This document shows, piece after piece, positions 7,572 through 14,199 of a stretch of 17,304 bases of DNA. Each line of letters opens with the position of its first letter. Within the stretch, counting starts at the first letter, position 1. Source of the stretch: Erysipelotrichaceae bacterium (GTDB taxonomy: Bacteria; Bacillota_I; Bacilli_A; Erysipelotrichales; Erysipelotrichaceae); NCBI GenBank assembly GCA_017620435.1, contig JAFZQL010000059.1, positions 1-17,304 of the forward strand, in the 5' to 3' direction. The notes beneath the pieces were generated by a model. The model was not told the origin of the DNA, ran no database searches, and saw nothing but the letters and a program-made list of their open reading frames with translations. Made by a program: the position numbers and the translations under genes.

Positions 7572-8164
7572 ACAACTATCAGAAACAGATCGCCCAGATC
7601 AGTGCTTTGAAAGGAAGACCGGAACTGCTGATCCACATCTGCTGCGGGGTATGTTCCGTATATCCTCTGGAATACCTCCGGCAGTATTTCAGGATCACAG
7701 TCTTCTTCTCCAACTCCAACATCTATCCGTATGAAGAGTTTGAGAGAAGACTGAACGCCTTAAAAACATACCTGAACTATCTGCACGACGATTCCATCAG
7801 GCTGATCATCGACAAATACGACAATGAAAACTATACGAAAAAGCTCTCTGCCTTAAAGGATGAACCGGAAGGCGGAAAAAGGTGCAGGATGTGCTATGAG
7901 ATGCGAATGGAGGAAACCTTCCGGTACGCACAGAAACACGGCTACGAGTATTGCACGACTGTCATGTCGATATCCAACCGAAAGAATGCCGACTGGCTCA
8001 ACGAGATCGGCGAAGAGCTGGAACGAAAGTATCCCGGCGTCACCTACCTGCATGCCGACTTCAAGAAAGGCGACGGGATCACGATGAACGACCGGATGAA
8101 CGCTGAACTGGATCTGTATCACCAGAACTACTGCGGCTGCATCTATTCGATTAGAGAAACATAA
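7568..8164 (+). CDS. queH: Epoxyqueuosine reductase QueH
   Basis: QueH reduces epoxyqueuosine to queuosine in tRNA, and replaces the unrelated cobalamin enzyme QueG in many Bacillota. The 198 residues carry the expected cysteine pattern: HICCGVCS (C25, C26, C29), KRCRMCYEMRM (C106, C109) and NYCGCIYS (C189, C191). These hold the iron-sulphur centre. FFSNSNIYPYEEFERR (about 46-61) is the family's asparagine/arginine region. ATG 7568 overlaps the TGA of the phosphatase gene (ATGA). Together with tgt and queA this completes queuosine synthesis from preQ1. The preQ1-making genes (queC, D, E, F) are not in the window, so preQ1 is made elsewhere or taken up. Confidence 0.94.
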   Translation: MNNYQKQIAQISALKGRPELLIHICCGVCSVYPLEYLRQYFRITVFFSNSNIYPYEEFERRLNALKTYLNYLHDDSIRLIIDKYDNENYTKKLSALKDEPEGGKRCRMCYEMRMEETFRYAQKHGYEYCTTVMSISNRKNADWLNEIGEELERKYPGVTYLHADFKKGDGITMNDRMNAELDLYHQNYCGCIYSIRET

Positions 8165-8165
8165 G

Positions 8166-8187
8166 AAAAACACCCTAAGGTGTTTTT
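8166..8187. terminator. Bidirectional terminator between queH and the acyltransferase-like gene
   Basis: A perfect 9-bp stem, AAAAACACC (8166-8174) with GGTGTTTTT (8179-8187), encloses the loop CTAA. Both strands end in a T run, so it can stop the queuosine operon and the convergent minus-strand gene, whose TAA (8189-8187) touches the stem. Confidence 0.85.
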
Positions 8188-9065
8188 TATTTCATATTGA
8201 TTTTCTGCCAGAGTTCATCGGAGAGCTTTTCGTTCAGCGGTCTTTCCAGCAGTTCCGGCTCTTCCAGCAGCAGCTGCATGATCTTGATCGATTTGGAGAA
8301 ATAGTAGCCATCGGCGATCCTTTCATCGATCGTAAATCCCAGCTTGACGCCGTCCCTGAATTCGACCTTGTCATCCTTGTAGAAAGGCATCCTTCCGCTC
8401 TGTCCTACGACCACAAACATCGAGGTGGTTCCCCAGTTAGTCAGGTGATGGTAGCCTTCCGGCAGACCGATGGAGCCGAGGTTGGCCAGTACGACGGAGG
8501 AATGATACGGATCCGTTTCAATCAGGGCTTTCGGAAGCATGGATTTCTTCTCCAGCCAGCAGAACAGTTCCAGGATAGGACTAGAAATGAATTTCGGAAG
8601 TTTGTTGAATTTATCCATGAAACCCGTGGTCTCATCGACATAGCCCTTGCTCTTGAGCTTCAGCAGCTGTCTTCTCAGTTCATCATGGACATCATCGATG
8701 TTCCATTCCGGCTTGGAATGAATGAAAGCCAGTACTTCGCCGCCGTCATCCTTGAATTCCTGTTTCACCGTAAATGCGGCCGATACTTCATTCCTCTTGT
8801 ACATCTTCTTGTCGTGAATGAACATCGAAAGCTTGCTTCTGAGCGAAATGGTCTTCAGGACTGCCGTAACGATACACTGATACATGTTGTATCTGTAGTC
8901 CGGATTGTCTTTGTTTTTCTTCTTCAGATACTTTTCCAGATTGGTCAGATCGATCTGGAAAGTGAAATAGGCCTGGTTGTCGCATCTGTCCGGAAACATG
9001 AATGGCATAATGTAATGCATCGAATCAAGGTCTTTCAGGTATGTCGCATCGAATCTGTCTTTCAT
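8187..9065 (-). CDS. Chloramphenicol-acetyltransferase-fold / E2-like acyltransferase without the catalytic His
   Basis: The 292 residues show the CAT/2-oxoacid dehydrogenase E2 catalytic-domain fold. The features are a central region with VVLANLGSIGLPEGYHHLTNWGTTSMFVVVG (about 191-221) and the C-terminal motif LGFTIDERIADG (242-253). In true enzymes the last motif reads DHRxxDG, with the His as general base. Here it is D247-E248-R249-I250-A251-D252-G253, so Glu replaces the His while the neighbouring Asp, Arg and Gly are kept. There is no lipoyl domain or E1-binding domain, and no pyruvate dehydrogenase genes are nearby. It is therefore an orphan CAT-like protein of uncertain activity. AGGGGGG lies 5 bases before the ATG. 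Clear fold, unknown substrate. Confidence 0.75.
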   Translation of the reverse strand: MKDRFDATYLKDLDSMHYIMPFMFPDRCDNQAYFTFQIDLTNLEKYLKKKNKDNPDYRYNMYQCIVTAVLKTISLRSKLSMFIHDKKMYKRNEVSAAFTVKQEFKDDGGEVLAFIHSKPEWNIDDVHDELRRQLLKLKSKGYVDETTGFMDKFNKLPKFISSPILELFCWLEKKSMLPKALIETDPYHSSVVLANLGSIGLPEGYHHLTNWGTTSMFVVVGQSGRMPFYKDDKVEFRDGVKLGFTIDERIADGYYFSKSIKIMQLLLEEPELLERPLNEKLSDELWQKINMK

Positions 9066-9097
9066 AACAGCCCCCCTGTAATAATGTTTTAATTCTA

Positions 9098-10324
9098 CTA
9101 TAATTCTTCCGTTTTTTCATCCGTTCCGACAGGAAGGTCATCCTTCTTCTTTTTATGGAACGGGTTGCGTTCGCCGACGATTTCGGATACGGTATTTCCT
9201 GCGGCAAACGCCTTGGACTTTAAACTGTCTTTTTTCTTGATGACCTGGTCGGAAAAGTCTCTCTGTAGAATCTCGGAATAAGACTGGAACATCTTGACCG
9301 CAATCCCCTTGGCTTCGCTGTTCATCTCCGACATTTCTTTCAGAATCCTGATAAACAGCGGCACACCGCCAGAAGAAAGCTGCGATACCGTATGGATCCC
9401 GGCATCATCGAAACAGTCGAAGAGCTCTTTCACAAAGACCTCTCTCTGTTTTGCGGTGGTTTCATTCAGAAACTGCAGGATCGCCTTCCGGTTGAGACCG
9501 GTCTCGTATCTTACCCGGTCGGCAGGAATCAGCCTGTTTCCATCTACCTGCCAGGTGATCATGCTGTGTGAAAGCACCATGTTCCGGGTCGAAGTCAGAA
9601 CAGCGGTCTTTTTCGGAGCGATCTCATAGATGGTCCCTACTCCGTCTTTTTCCGGAACGATCAGACTGTAGCGCTGTGCGATCTTCTGATAGATTCTGGA
9701 ATCATAAGAGCCGGGTCTAAGCCCCGGACCGTCGTTGGAGATGATCTGAATGATGTTTCTTCTTATCAGGGAACCGCAGTGGACGGCCGCATAGATCGCC
9801 AGGTTGCCTCCCTTGGAATGACCGATAAAACGGTATTTCCGGAAGATCGAACAGTTGCGTCTAACATATGCTACAGCCTCCAGCTGGCTCTGAATGTCTC
9901 TGTAGGAAAGCATCAGATCTTCCTTCCAGCCGATCAGAGTATCATCCGTTCCCCGGAAAGAAACGACTGTCGTATTGTCCGGCAGGTCGATCATCATGAC
10001 CGCAAACTGTTCGCTTGTCGCCTTGCTGCGGCGGGAAACGTAGTGATGCATCAGACACTGTCCGAAGCGTCTGCTCTGTCCCATCCGTTTCAGCACCTCA
10101 TAGCTCAATGCCTCCACATTCCGGTAGTAGTCGGGATCTAGACCGTCATAGACTTCCTTCAGTTCTTCATAGGCATCCGCCATCGTGATCTTCTTTTTCT
10201 CCTGAACCAGCTGGTCAAAAGGCACATAGACGACCTGCGACAGCAGCATGTTGTCGGTATCGTTAAAAGGTTCCTCTTTGAAGGATCGCTCCTGATACAG
10301 CTCCAGATAATCAAACATATTCAT
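9098..10324 (-). CDS. DUF2974 (Mbeg1-like) alpha/beta hydrolase, probable lipase/esterase
   Basis: This is a 408-residue alpha/beta hydrolase of the DUF2974 type. The N-terminus (MNMFDYLELYQERSF) matches the family's usual start. VVSFRGTDDTLIGWKEDLMLSY (about 120-141) is the oxyanion/strand region, and the nucleophile elbow GHSKGGN has Ser170. A His and Asp of the triad should lie after about residue 200, but I cannot assign them with certainty. No signal peptide or membrane segment is seen, so it is probably cytosolic; the last 60 residues are highly charged. A longer frame to 10381 adds 19 residues that cross the divergent promoter region and are unlikely. ATG 10318 is an alternative. No Shine-Dalgarno is present at either start. 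Confidence 0.82.
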   Translation of the reverse strand: MNMFDYLELYQERSFKEEPFNDTDNMLLSQVVYVPFDQLVQEKKKITMADAYEELKEVYDGLDPDYYRNVEALSYEVLKRMGQSRRFGQCLMHHYVSRRSKATSEQFAVMMIDLPDNTTVVSFRGTDDTLIGWKEDLMLSYRDIQSQLEAVAYVRRNCSIFRKYRFIGHSKGGNLAIYAAVHCGSLIRRNIIQIISNDGPGLRPGSYDSRIYQKIAQRYSLIVPEKDGVGTIYEIAPKKTAVLTSTRNMVLSHSMITWQVDGNRLIPADRVRYETGLNRKAILQFLNETTAKQREVFVKELFDCFDDAGIHTVSQLSSGGVPLFIRILKEMSEMNSEAKGIAVKMFQSYSEILQRDFSDQVIKKKDSLKSKAFAAGNTVSEIVGERNPFHKKKKDDLPVGTDEKTEEL

Positions 10325-10334
10325 AACAAAGAAT

Positions 10335-10343
10335 ATTCTAACA
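10335..10343 (-). promoter_or_regulatory. Extended -10 promoter of the DUF2974 gene
   Basis: On the minus strand TG-T-TAGAAT (10343-10335) lies 10 bases before ATG 10324. The predicted RNA start, about 10328, leaves a leader of only 3-4 bases and no Shine-Dalgarno, so the message is leaderless or nearly so. Confidence 0.45.
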
Positions 10344-10348
10344 CAGTA

Positions 10349-10377
10349 TTGCTTTTGCGGTAAGACAATTGTATAAT
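10349..10377 (+). promoter_or_regulatory. Promoter of the metal-efflux operon
   Basis: A consensus -10, TATAAT (10372-10377), lies 17 bases after a weak -35 candidate, TTGCTT (10349-10354). The expected RNA start, about 10384, falls inside the operator that follows, so a bound repressor would block initiation. AAGGAGA lies 7 bases before the HMA gene ATG. Confidence 0.7.
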
Positions 10378-10379
10378 AC

Positions 10380-10399
10380 ATATGAACAGATGTTCATAT
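10380..10399 (+). promoter_or_regulatory. ArsR/SmtB-family operator, perfect 9-2-9 inverted repeat
   Basis: ATATGAACA (10380-10388), spacer GA, and TGTTCATAT (10391-10399) form a perfect palindrome. This matches the known operator type of SmtB, CzrA and CadC repressors (TGAACA-N2-TGTTCA core). It sits just downstream of the -10 box and before the first gene. The last gene of the same operon encodes an SmtB-like repressor, so autoregulation by metal release is the likely circuit. Confidence 0.9.
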
Positions 10400-10420
10400 A
10401 TTCATTAAGGAGATACGATT

Positions 10421-10639
10421 ATGAAGAAAACATATGAAATCGAAGTAGACTGCGCGAACTGCGCCAACAAAATGGAAGAGGCAGCGAAAAAGACTGCCGG
10501 CGTCAAGGATGCCGTCGTGAATTTCATGACCTTAAAAATGACTGTGGAATTTGAGGAAAGCGCCGACGATAAGACAGTCATGAAAGAAGTATTAAAGAAC
10601 TGCAAGAAAGTCGAAGAAGACTGCGAGATCTATTTATGA
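10421..10639 (+). CDS. Free-standing HMA heavy-metal-binding protein
   Basis: This is a 72-residue heavy-metal-associated domain (ferredoxin-like fold). The metal loop is D10-C11-A12-N13-C14, the DCxxC form typical of the Zn/Cd ATPases rather than copper chaperones, which usually have MxCxxC. Two further cysteines lie near the C-terminus (NCKKVEEDCE). The next gene's ATPase lacks an N-terminal HMA domain, and the two genes overlap by 4 bases (ATGA). This protein therefore probably supplies the metal-binding domain in trans (inference). A good ribosome site, AAGGAGA, and the operator just upstream make this the first gene of the metal-efflux operon. Confidence 0.9.
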   Translation: MKKTYEIEVDCANCANKMEEAAKKTAGVKDAVVNFMTLKMTVEFEESADDKTVMKEVLKNCKKVEEDCEIYL

Positions 10640-12510
10640 GCAAAAAACAGAAAAGGAATCTGATCCGGATCCTGATCTGTCTGGTACTGCTGGCGCTTCT
10701 TAGGCTTGTAAAGATCGAGGATCAGCGTCTGGAATTCGTCCTGTACATGATCCCCTACTTCATCGTAGGATACGATATTCTCAAGAAAGCTCTTAAGAGC
10801 ATCAAAAACCGTGAAGCTTTTGACGAGAACTTCCTGATGGCGATCGCTACGGTGGGAGCCATTGCCTTGGGCGAATACCAGGAAGGCGTTGCCGTCATGC
10901 TGTTCTATCAGATCGGCGAATGGTTCCAGTCTTATGCCGTAGGCAAGTCCAGAAAGAACATCGCCAAACTGATGGATATCCGTCCGGACTATGCCTGGAT
11001 CGAGAGAGACGGCGAACTGATCAAAGCTGATCCGAATGAGATTGGAATCGGTGAAGTGATCACGGTCAAGGTGGGAGACAAGATCCCTCTGGATGGAATC
11101 GTATGTGAAGGAGAAACATCCCTGAACACCAGTGCTTTGACGGGAGAATCTCTGCCTAGAGACGTCAAAGAAGGAGATGAAGTCATCAGCGGATGCATCA
11201 ACTTGACTTCATTGATCAGGGTCAGGACGACGAAAAACTTCGGCGAATCGACCGTGTCAAAAGTCCTTGATCTCATTGAGAACGCCACCAGCAACAAGTC
11301 GAAGTCCGAAGACTTCATTTCCAAATTCGCACGTTACTATACGCCGGCTGTCTGCTACAGTGCTCTGGCTCTGACTGTACTTCCGGTGCTTTATATCCGT
11401 TTCATTCAGAACGGTCCATGGACCTGGTCCACCTGGATCTTCAGGGCATTGACTTTCCTGGTCATTTCCTGCCCTTGTGCCCTGGTGATTTCCATTCCAT
11501 TGACTTTCTTTGCCGGGATCGGCGGAGCGAGCCGTGCGGGAATTCTGGTGAAAGGTTCCAACTATATCGAAGTTCTGTCGAAGACGAAATATGTCGCTTT
11601 TGACAAGACCGGAACGGTAACGCTGGGCGTCTTTGAAGTCACTACGATCCACAACAGCGGTTTTTCAAAAGAAGAACTGCTGGAATATGCCGCCCTGTCG
11701 GAAGCCTATTCGAACCATCCGATCGGAAAGTCGATCGTCAGAGAATACGGCAAAGAGATCGATAAAGAACGTATTGAATCCGTCAGGGAGATTGCCGGAA
11801 AAGGAATCAGTGCAATAGTTGATCATAAGAGCGTCCTGGTAGGAAACGAGAAACTGATGGCCGATCATCAGATCGAAGTTGAAGAATGTCATGATGAAGG
11901 CACGATCGTACATCTGGCAATCGATGGCGAATACAAGGGTCATATCCATATCGGCGATCGGATCAAGGAAACTTCCTTCCAGGCCATCAGGGAACTGAAA
12001 CGTCTTGGTGTCAGAAAGACGGTCATGCTGACGGGAGATGAAGAAAAAACCGCCCTAAGCGTAGCGGAAAAACTGAATATCGATCAGGTCTATGCCAGAC
12101 TGCTTCCGCAGGACAAAGTCTCCGCCGTTGAAAAACTGCTGAAAGAAAAGCAGGACGGAGAAACGCTTGCTTTTGTCGGAGACGGCATCAACGATGCACC
12201 AGTCATTGCCCTGGCTGATGTCGGCATTGCAATGGGATCTCTGGGATCGGATGCAGCCATCGAAGCTGCGGATATCGTGCTGATGAACGACGATCCTCTG
12301 AAGATCGCTCAGGCCATCCGCATCGCTTCCAAGTGCATGCGTATCGTCTATGAAAATATCTGGTTTGCGATCGGCGTCAAGATCGTATGTCTGATCCTGA
12401 GCGCCTTCGGTATCGCCAACATGTGGCTGGCGGTCTTCGCGGATGTCGGTGTCATGGTGATTGCCGTAATCAATGCAATCAGAGCCTTAAGAGTGAGGAA
12501 ACCGTCATGA
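10636..12510 (+). CDS. cadA: P1B-2 type heavy-metal-exporting ATPase (Zn/Cd/Pb class)
   Basis: The 624-residue protein is a P-type ATPase that pumps divalent metal out of the cell. Seen in order: an N-terminal membrane pair (about 9-24 and 33-50), two more segments (about 64-98), the actuator TGES (169-172), the CPC transport motif (279-281), phosphorylated Asp323 in DKTGT, HP at 361-362 in the nucleotide domain, TGDEEKTA (466-473) and GDGIND (515-520). In the last two membrane segments N574-x7-K582 and D603-x-G605 match the P1B-2 signature, pointing to Zn2+, Cd2+ or Pb2+ rather than copper. There is no N-terminal metal-binding domain; the small upstream gene provides one. It overlaps both neighbours by ATGA. 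Zn versus Cd preference cannot be decided from sequence, so the symbol is a family label. Confidence 0.93.
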   Translation: MSKKQKRNLIRILICLVLLALLRLVKIEDQRLEFVLYMIPYFIVGYDILKKALKSIKNREAFDENFLMAIATVGAIALGEYQEGVAVMLFYQIGEWFQSYAVGKSRKNIAKLMDIRPDYAWIERDGELIKADPNEIGIGEVITVKVGDKIPLDGIVCEGETSLNTSALTGESLPRDVKEGDEVISGCINLTSLIRVRTTKNFGESTVSKVLDLIENATSNKSKSEDFISKFARYYTPAVCYSALALTVLPVLYIRFIQNGPWTWSTWIFRALTFLVISCPCALVISIPLTFFAGIGGASRAGILVKGSNYIEVLSKTKYVAFDKTGTVTLGVFEVTTIHNSGFSKEELLEYAALSEAYSNHPIGKSIVREYGKEIDKERIESVREIAGKGISAIVDHKSVLVGNEKLMADHQIEVEECHDEGTIVHLAIDGEYKGHIHIGDRIKETSFQAIRELKRLGVRKTVMLTGDEEKTALSVAEKLNIDQVYARLLPQDKVSAVEKLLKEKQDGETLAFVGDGINDAPVIALADVGIAMGSLGSDAAIEAADIVLMNDDPLKIAQAIRIASKCMRIVYENIWFAIGVKIVCLILSAFGIANMWLAVFADVGVMVIAVINAIRALRVRKPS

Positions 12511-12797
12511 AACATACAGACGACAACACGCTGTACGATGTAGCGGAACTGTTCAAGAACTTCTCCGATTCCACCAGGATCAGAATACTCTACTGCCTGA
12601 TTGAAAACGAAAGAAGCGTAACGGAAATCGCCGATCTGCTGAACATGAACCAGTCGGCCATCTCCCATCAGTTAAGAATACTGAAAAACAGTAAACTCAT
12701 CAAAAACCGCAGAGAAGGAAAAACGATCTACTACTCTCTGGCTGATGATCACGTCTACAACATCATCTCTCAAGGTATCGAACATGTAGAAGAATAA
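12507..12797 (+). CDS. ArsR/SmtB-family metal-sensing repressor
   Basis: This is a 96-residue winged-helix repressor. The DNA-recognition part is SVTEIADLLNMNQSAISHQLRIL, followed by the beta wing RREGKTIYYSL. The last helix holds D-x-H-(x10)-H-x2-E (in ADDHVYNIISQGIEHVEE). This matches the alpha-5 metal site of SmtB (Asp, His, His, Glu), a zinc-responding type. No cysteines of the alpha-3N Cd/Pb site are present. I infer zinc (or cobalt) sensing and control of the upstream operator at 10380-10399. ATG 12507 overlaps the ATPase stop (ATGA) and has GAGGAA before it. An in-frame ATG at 12387 would lie deep inside the ATPase gene and was not used. The repressor is the last gene of its operon. 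Confidence 0.93.
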   Translation: MKHTDDNTLYDVAELFKNFSDSTRIRILYCLIENERSVTEIADLLNMNQSAISHQLRILKNSKLIKNRREGKTIYYSLADDHVYNIISQGIEHVEE

Positions 12798-12820
12798 AAC
12801 TTGCCTAAGCAAGTTTTATT
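12793..12820. terminator. Bidirectional terminator; both flanking stop codons lie in the stem
   Basis: A perfect 12-bp stem, AATAAAACTTGC (12793-12804) with GCAAGTTTTATT (12809-12820), encloses CTAA. T-rich tails follow on both strands. The repressor stop TAA (12795-12797) and the convergent hydrolase stop TAA (12818-12816) occupy mirror positions in the two arms. Confidence 0.88.
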
Positions 12821-13748
12821 TTCTGTTCATGATTTCTGTCAGCCAGCTGTAGAGATCCTCGTACACGGTTTCTTTGTCCGTTTCATTCAGGATCTCGTGG
12901 CGGTCGTTGGGATACAACTTCAGTCTGACGTCCTTGACTCCCAGATCTTTCATGTATGCGACGGAATTCTCTACTTCCTTTCCGAAAGATCCGACCGGAT
13001 CCTCCTGCCCCGATACGAAGAAGAGCGGCAGGTCTTTCGGGACCTTGTTCATCAGTTCTTTGTCGTGCAGTCTCAGGATCCCCGTAAACATGTTGTAGTA
13101 GCCGTTTAAGGTAAAGACAAAGGTGCATCTCGGCTCACTGCGGTACCAGTCGACGATCTTCTCGTCCTTGGTCAGCCAGTCGGAAGGCGTTCTCGCAGGT
13201 TCGAAGCGCTTGTTGTAGGCACCGAAAGCGAGGCTGTTTACCAGATTGCTGCGGTGTCTCCAGCCTTTAATTGCGGCAATGACTTTGCACATCAGCATCG
13301 CCGCTTTCAGCTTGTATGGAGGTTCAAAACCCGTTCCCATGATAATGGCTCCATCCAGTTCATCGCCATGTTCCGCGATGTACTGTCTGGCATAGAAAGA
13401 ACCCATGGAATGTCCCATCAGGAAATACGGAACGCCGGGATATTCTTTTTTGACTGTCTCCGTTAGCTTGTACATGTCATCCAGCAGGACGCGGTTGCCG
13501 TTATCGCCGAAGTAGCCCCAGTCATCCTTTGAACTGACAGAGCCGCCATGTCCAAGATGGTCGTTTCCCGTCACCAGGAAACCTCTGTCGCAGAGATATT
13601 CCGCAAATCCGTCGTAACGGTCGATGAATTCATCCATGCCATGCGTGATCTGCAGAATGGCACAGGCCTTCTTCTCAGGAACATACTTCACGGCTCTGAT
13701 GTCGGCCATGTCGCCTGATGAACGGAAACTGAATTCGCTCTTTTTCAT
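12816..13748 (-). CDS. Alpha/beta hydrolase, monoacylglycerol lipase / lysophospholipase-like
   Basis: This is a 310-residue serine hydrolase of the PldB/monoglyceride lipase group. The features are HGMDEFIDRY (about 36-45, oxyanion region), DHLGHGGS (63-70), nucleophile Ser114 in GHSMGS, Asp250 in SGQEDPVG and His284 in NDRHEIL. The triad is complete. No signal peptide is present, so it acts inside the cell, probably on monoacylglycerols or lysophospholipids (inference). The start was moved to ATG 13748. AGGAG lies 6 bases upstream, and the 17 extra residues of the longer frame are arginine-rich and overlap the gene before. It is coupled to the upstream small gene by an ATGA overlap. Confidence 0.9.
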   Translation of the reverse strand: MKKSEFSFRSSGDMADIRAVKYVPEKKACAILQITHGMDEFIDRYDGFAEYLCDRGFLVTGNDHLGHGGSVSSKDDWGYFGDNGNRVLLDDMYKLTETVKKEYPGVPYFLMGHSMGSFYARQYIAEHGDELDGAIIMGTGFEPPYKLKAAMLMCKVIAAIKGWRHRSNLVNSLAFGAYNKRFEPARTPSDWLTKDEKIVDWYRSEPRCTFVFTLNGYYNMFTGILRLHDKELMNKVPKDLPLFFVSGQEDPVGSFGKEVENSVAYMKDLGVKDVRLKLYPNDRHEILNETDKETVYEDLYSWLTEIMNRK

Positions 13749-14164
13749 TCTTCTTCTCCTCTTGCGATCTCTACCGATGCGTAAAGAACCATCACGCATT
13801 GAAGCAGATTGCTTTCTTTTTCTATCTCAAGTTCGCCGTTTGTAATCATCATGATGCCCGGGATCTGTCCTTCGCTGCCGTTTCCATGGAATATTGTTCT
13901 TTCAGGCAGGATCAGATAATGGTCTTCTTCCTTGATCATGTGGCCCAGTATCCTGTCCTGACTGTCATAAAAAACAACATCAGGATCAGGCTTTCCCACA
14001 TCCAGCTGAACATATCCCAGCTCATTGTCTTCCCCATCAAAAATCCTGGTACGGTACTTGAAAGCAAAATCATAGATGCTCCAGAAGACGGTATGATCGT
14101 TTTCATCCTTCAGTTCTGTTTTCTTTCTGTTTTTCAGATCATCGGGATCATATCTCAGTATCAT
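13745..14164 (-). CDS. Small beta-rich protein, possibly LURP-one-related, unknown function
   Basis: I do not recognise this 139-residue protein with certainty. It is soluble, acidic and predicted beta-rich. Repeated strand-turn patterns such as FKYRTRIFDGEDNELGYV and DVVFYDSQDRILGHM resemble the repeated hairpins of LURP-one/YxjI-type barrels. The match is by layout only. It ends in an acidic tail and overlaps the hydrolase gene (ATGA), so the two are probably one transcript. The start lacks a Shine-Dalgarno; TG-A-TAAAAT ends 6 bases before the ATG. Confidence 0.6.
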   Translation of the reverse strand: MILRYDPDDLKNRKKTELKDENDHTVFWSIYDFAFKYRTRIFDGEDNELGYVQLDVGKPDPDVVFYDSQDRILGHMIKEEDHYLILPERTIFHGNGSEGQIPGIMMITNGELEIEKESNLLQCVMVLYASVEIARGEEE

Positions 14165-14199
14165 ACTCTAATTTTATCAAATTATCCTATAATGAAAGC
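14165..14199. promoter_or_regulatory. Back-to-back leaderless promoters between the small beta-rich gene and the aldo/keto reductase
   Basis: The 35-bp gap holds TG-A-TAAAAT on the minus strand (14179-14171), 6 bases before ATG 14164, and TATAAT on the plus strand (14188-14193), 6 bases before ATG 14200. The hexamers are 11 bp apart. No Shine-Dalgarno or good -35 box is visible on either side. The geometry almost repeats that at 2943-2979. Confidence 0.55.

Noticed and set aside
8445..9092. 215-residue open frame antisense to the acyltransferase-like gene
   Set aside because: The opposite frame shows the CAT/E2 fold. This one has no recognisable motif.
10325..10381. N-terminal extension of the DUF2974 protein
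   Set aside because: It runs through the divergent promoter region, and the family begins at the MNMFDYL-type sequence.
12387..12506. Long N-terminal extension of the ArsR repressor
   Set aside because: It lies within the ATPase gene in another frame. GAGGAA precedes ATG 12507, and the ATGA overlap fits the operon style.
13749..13799. Arginine-rich N-terminal extension of the lipase-like protein
   Set aside because: AGGAG directly precedes ATG 13748, which also forms the ATGA overlap with the upstream gene.
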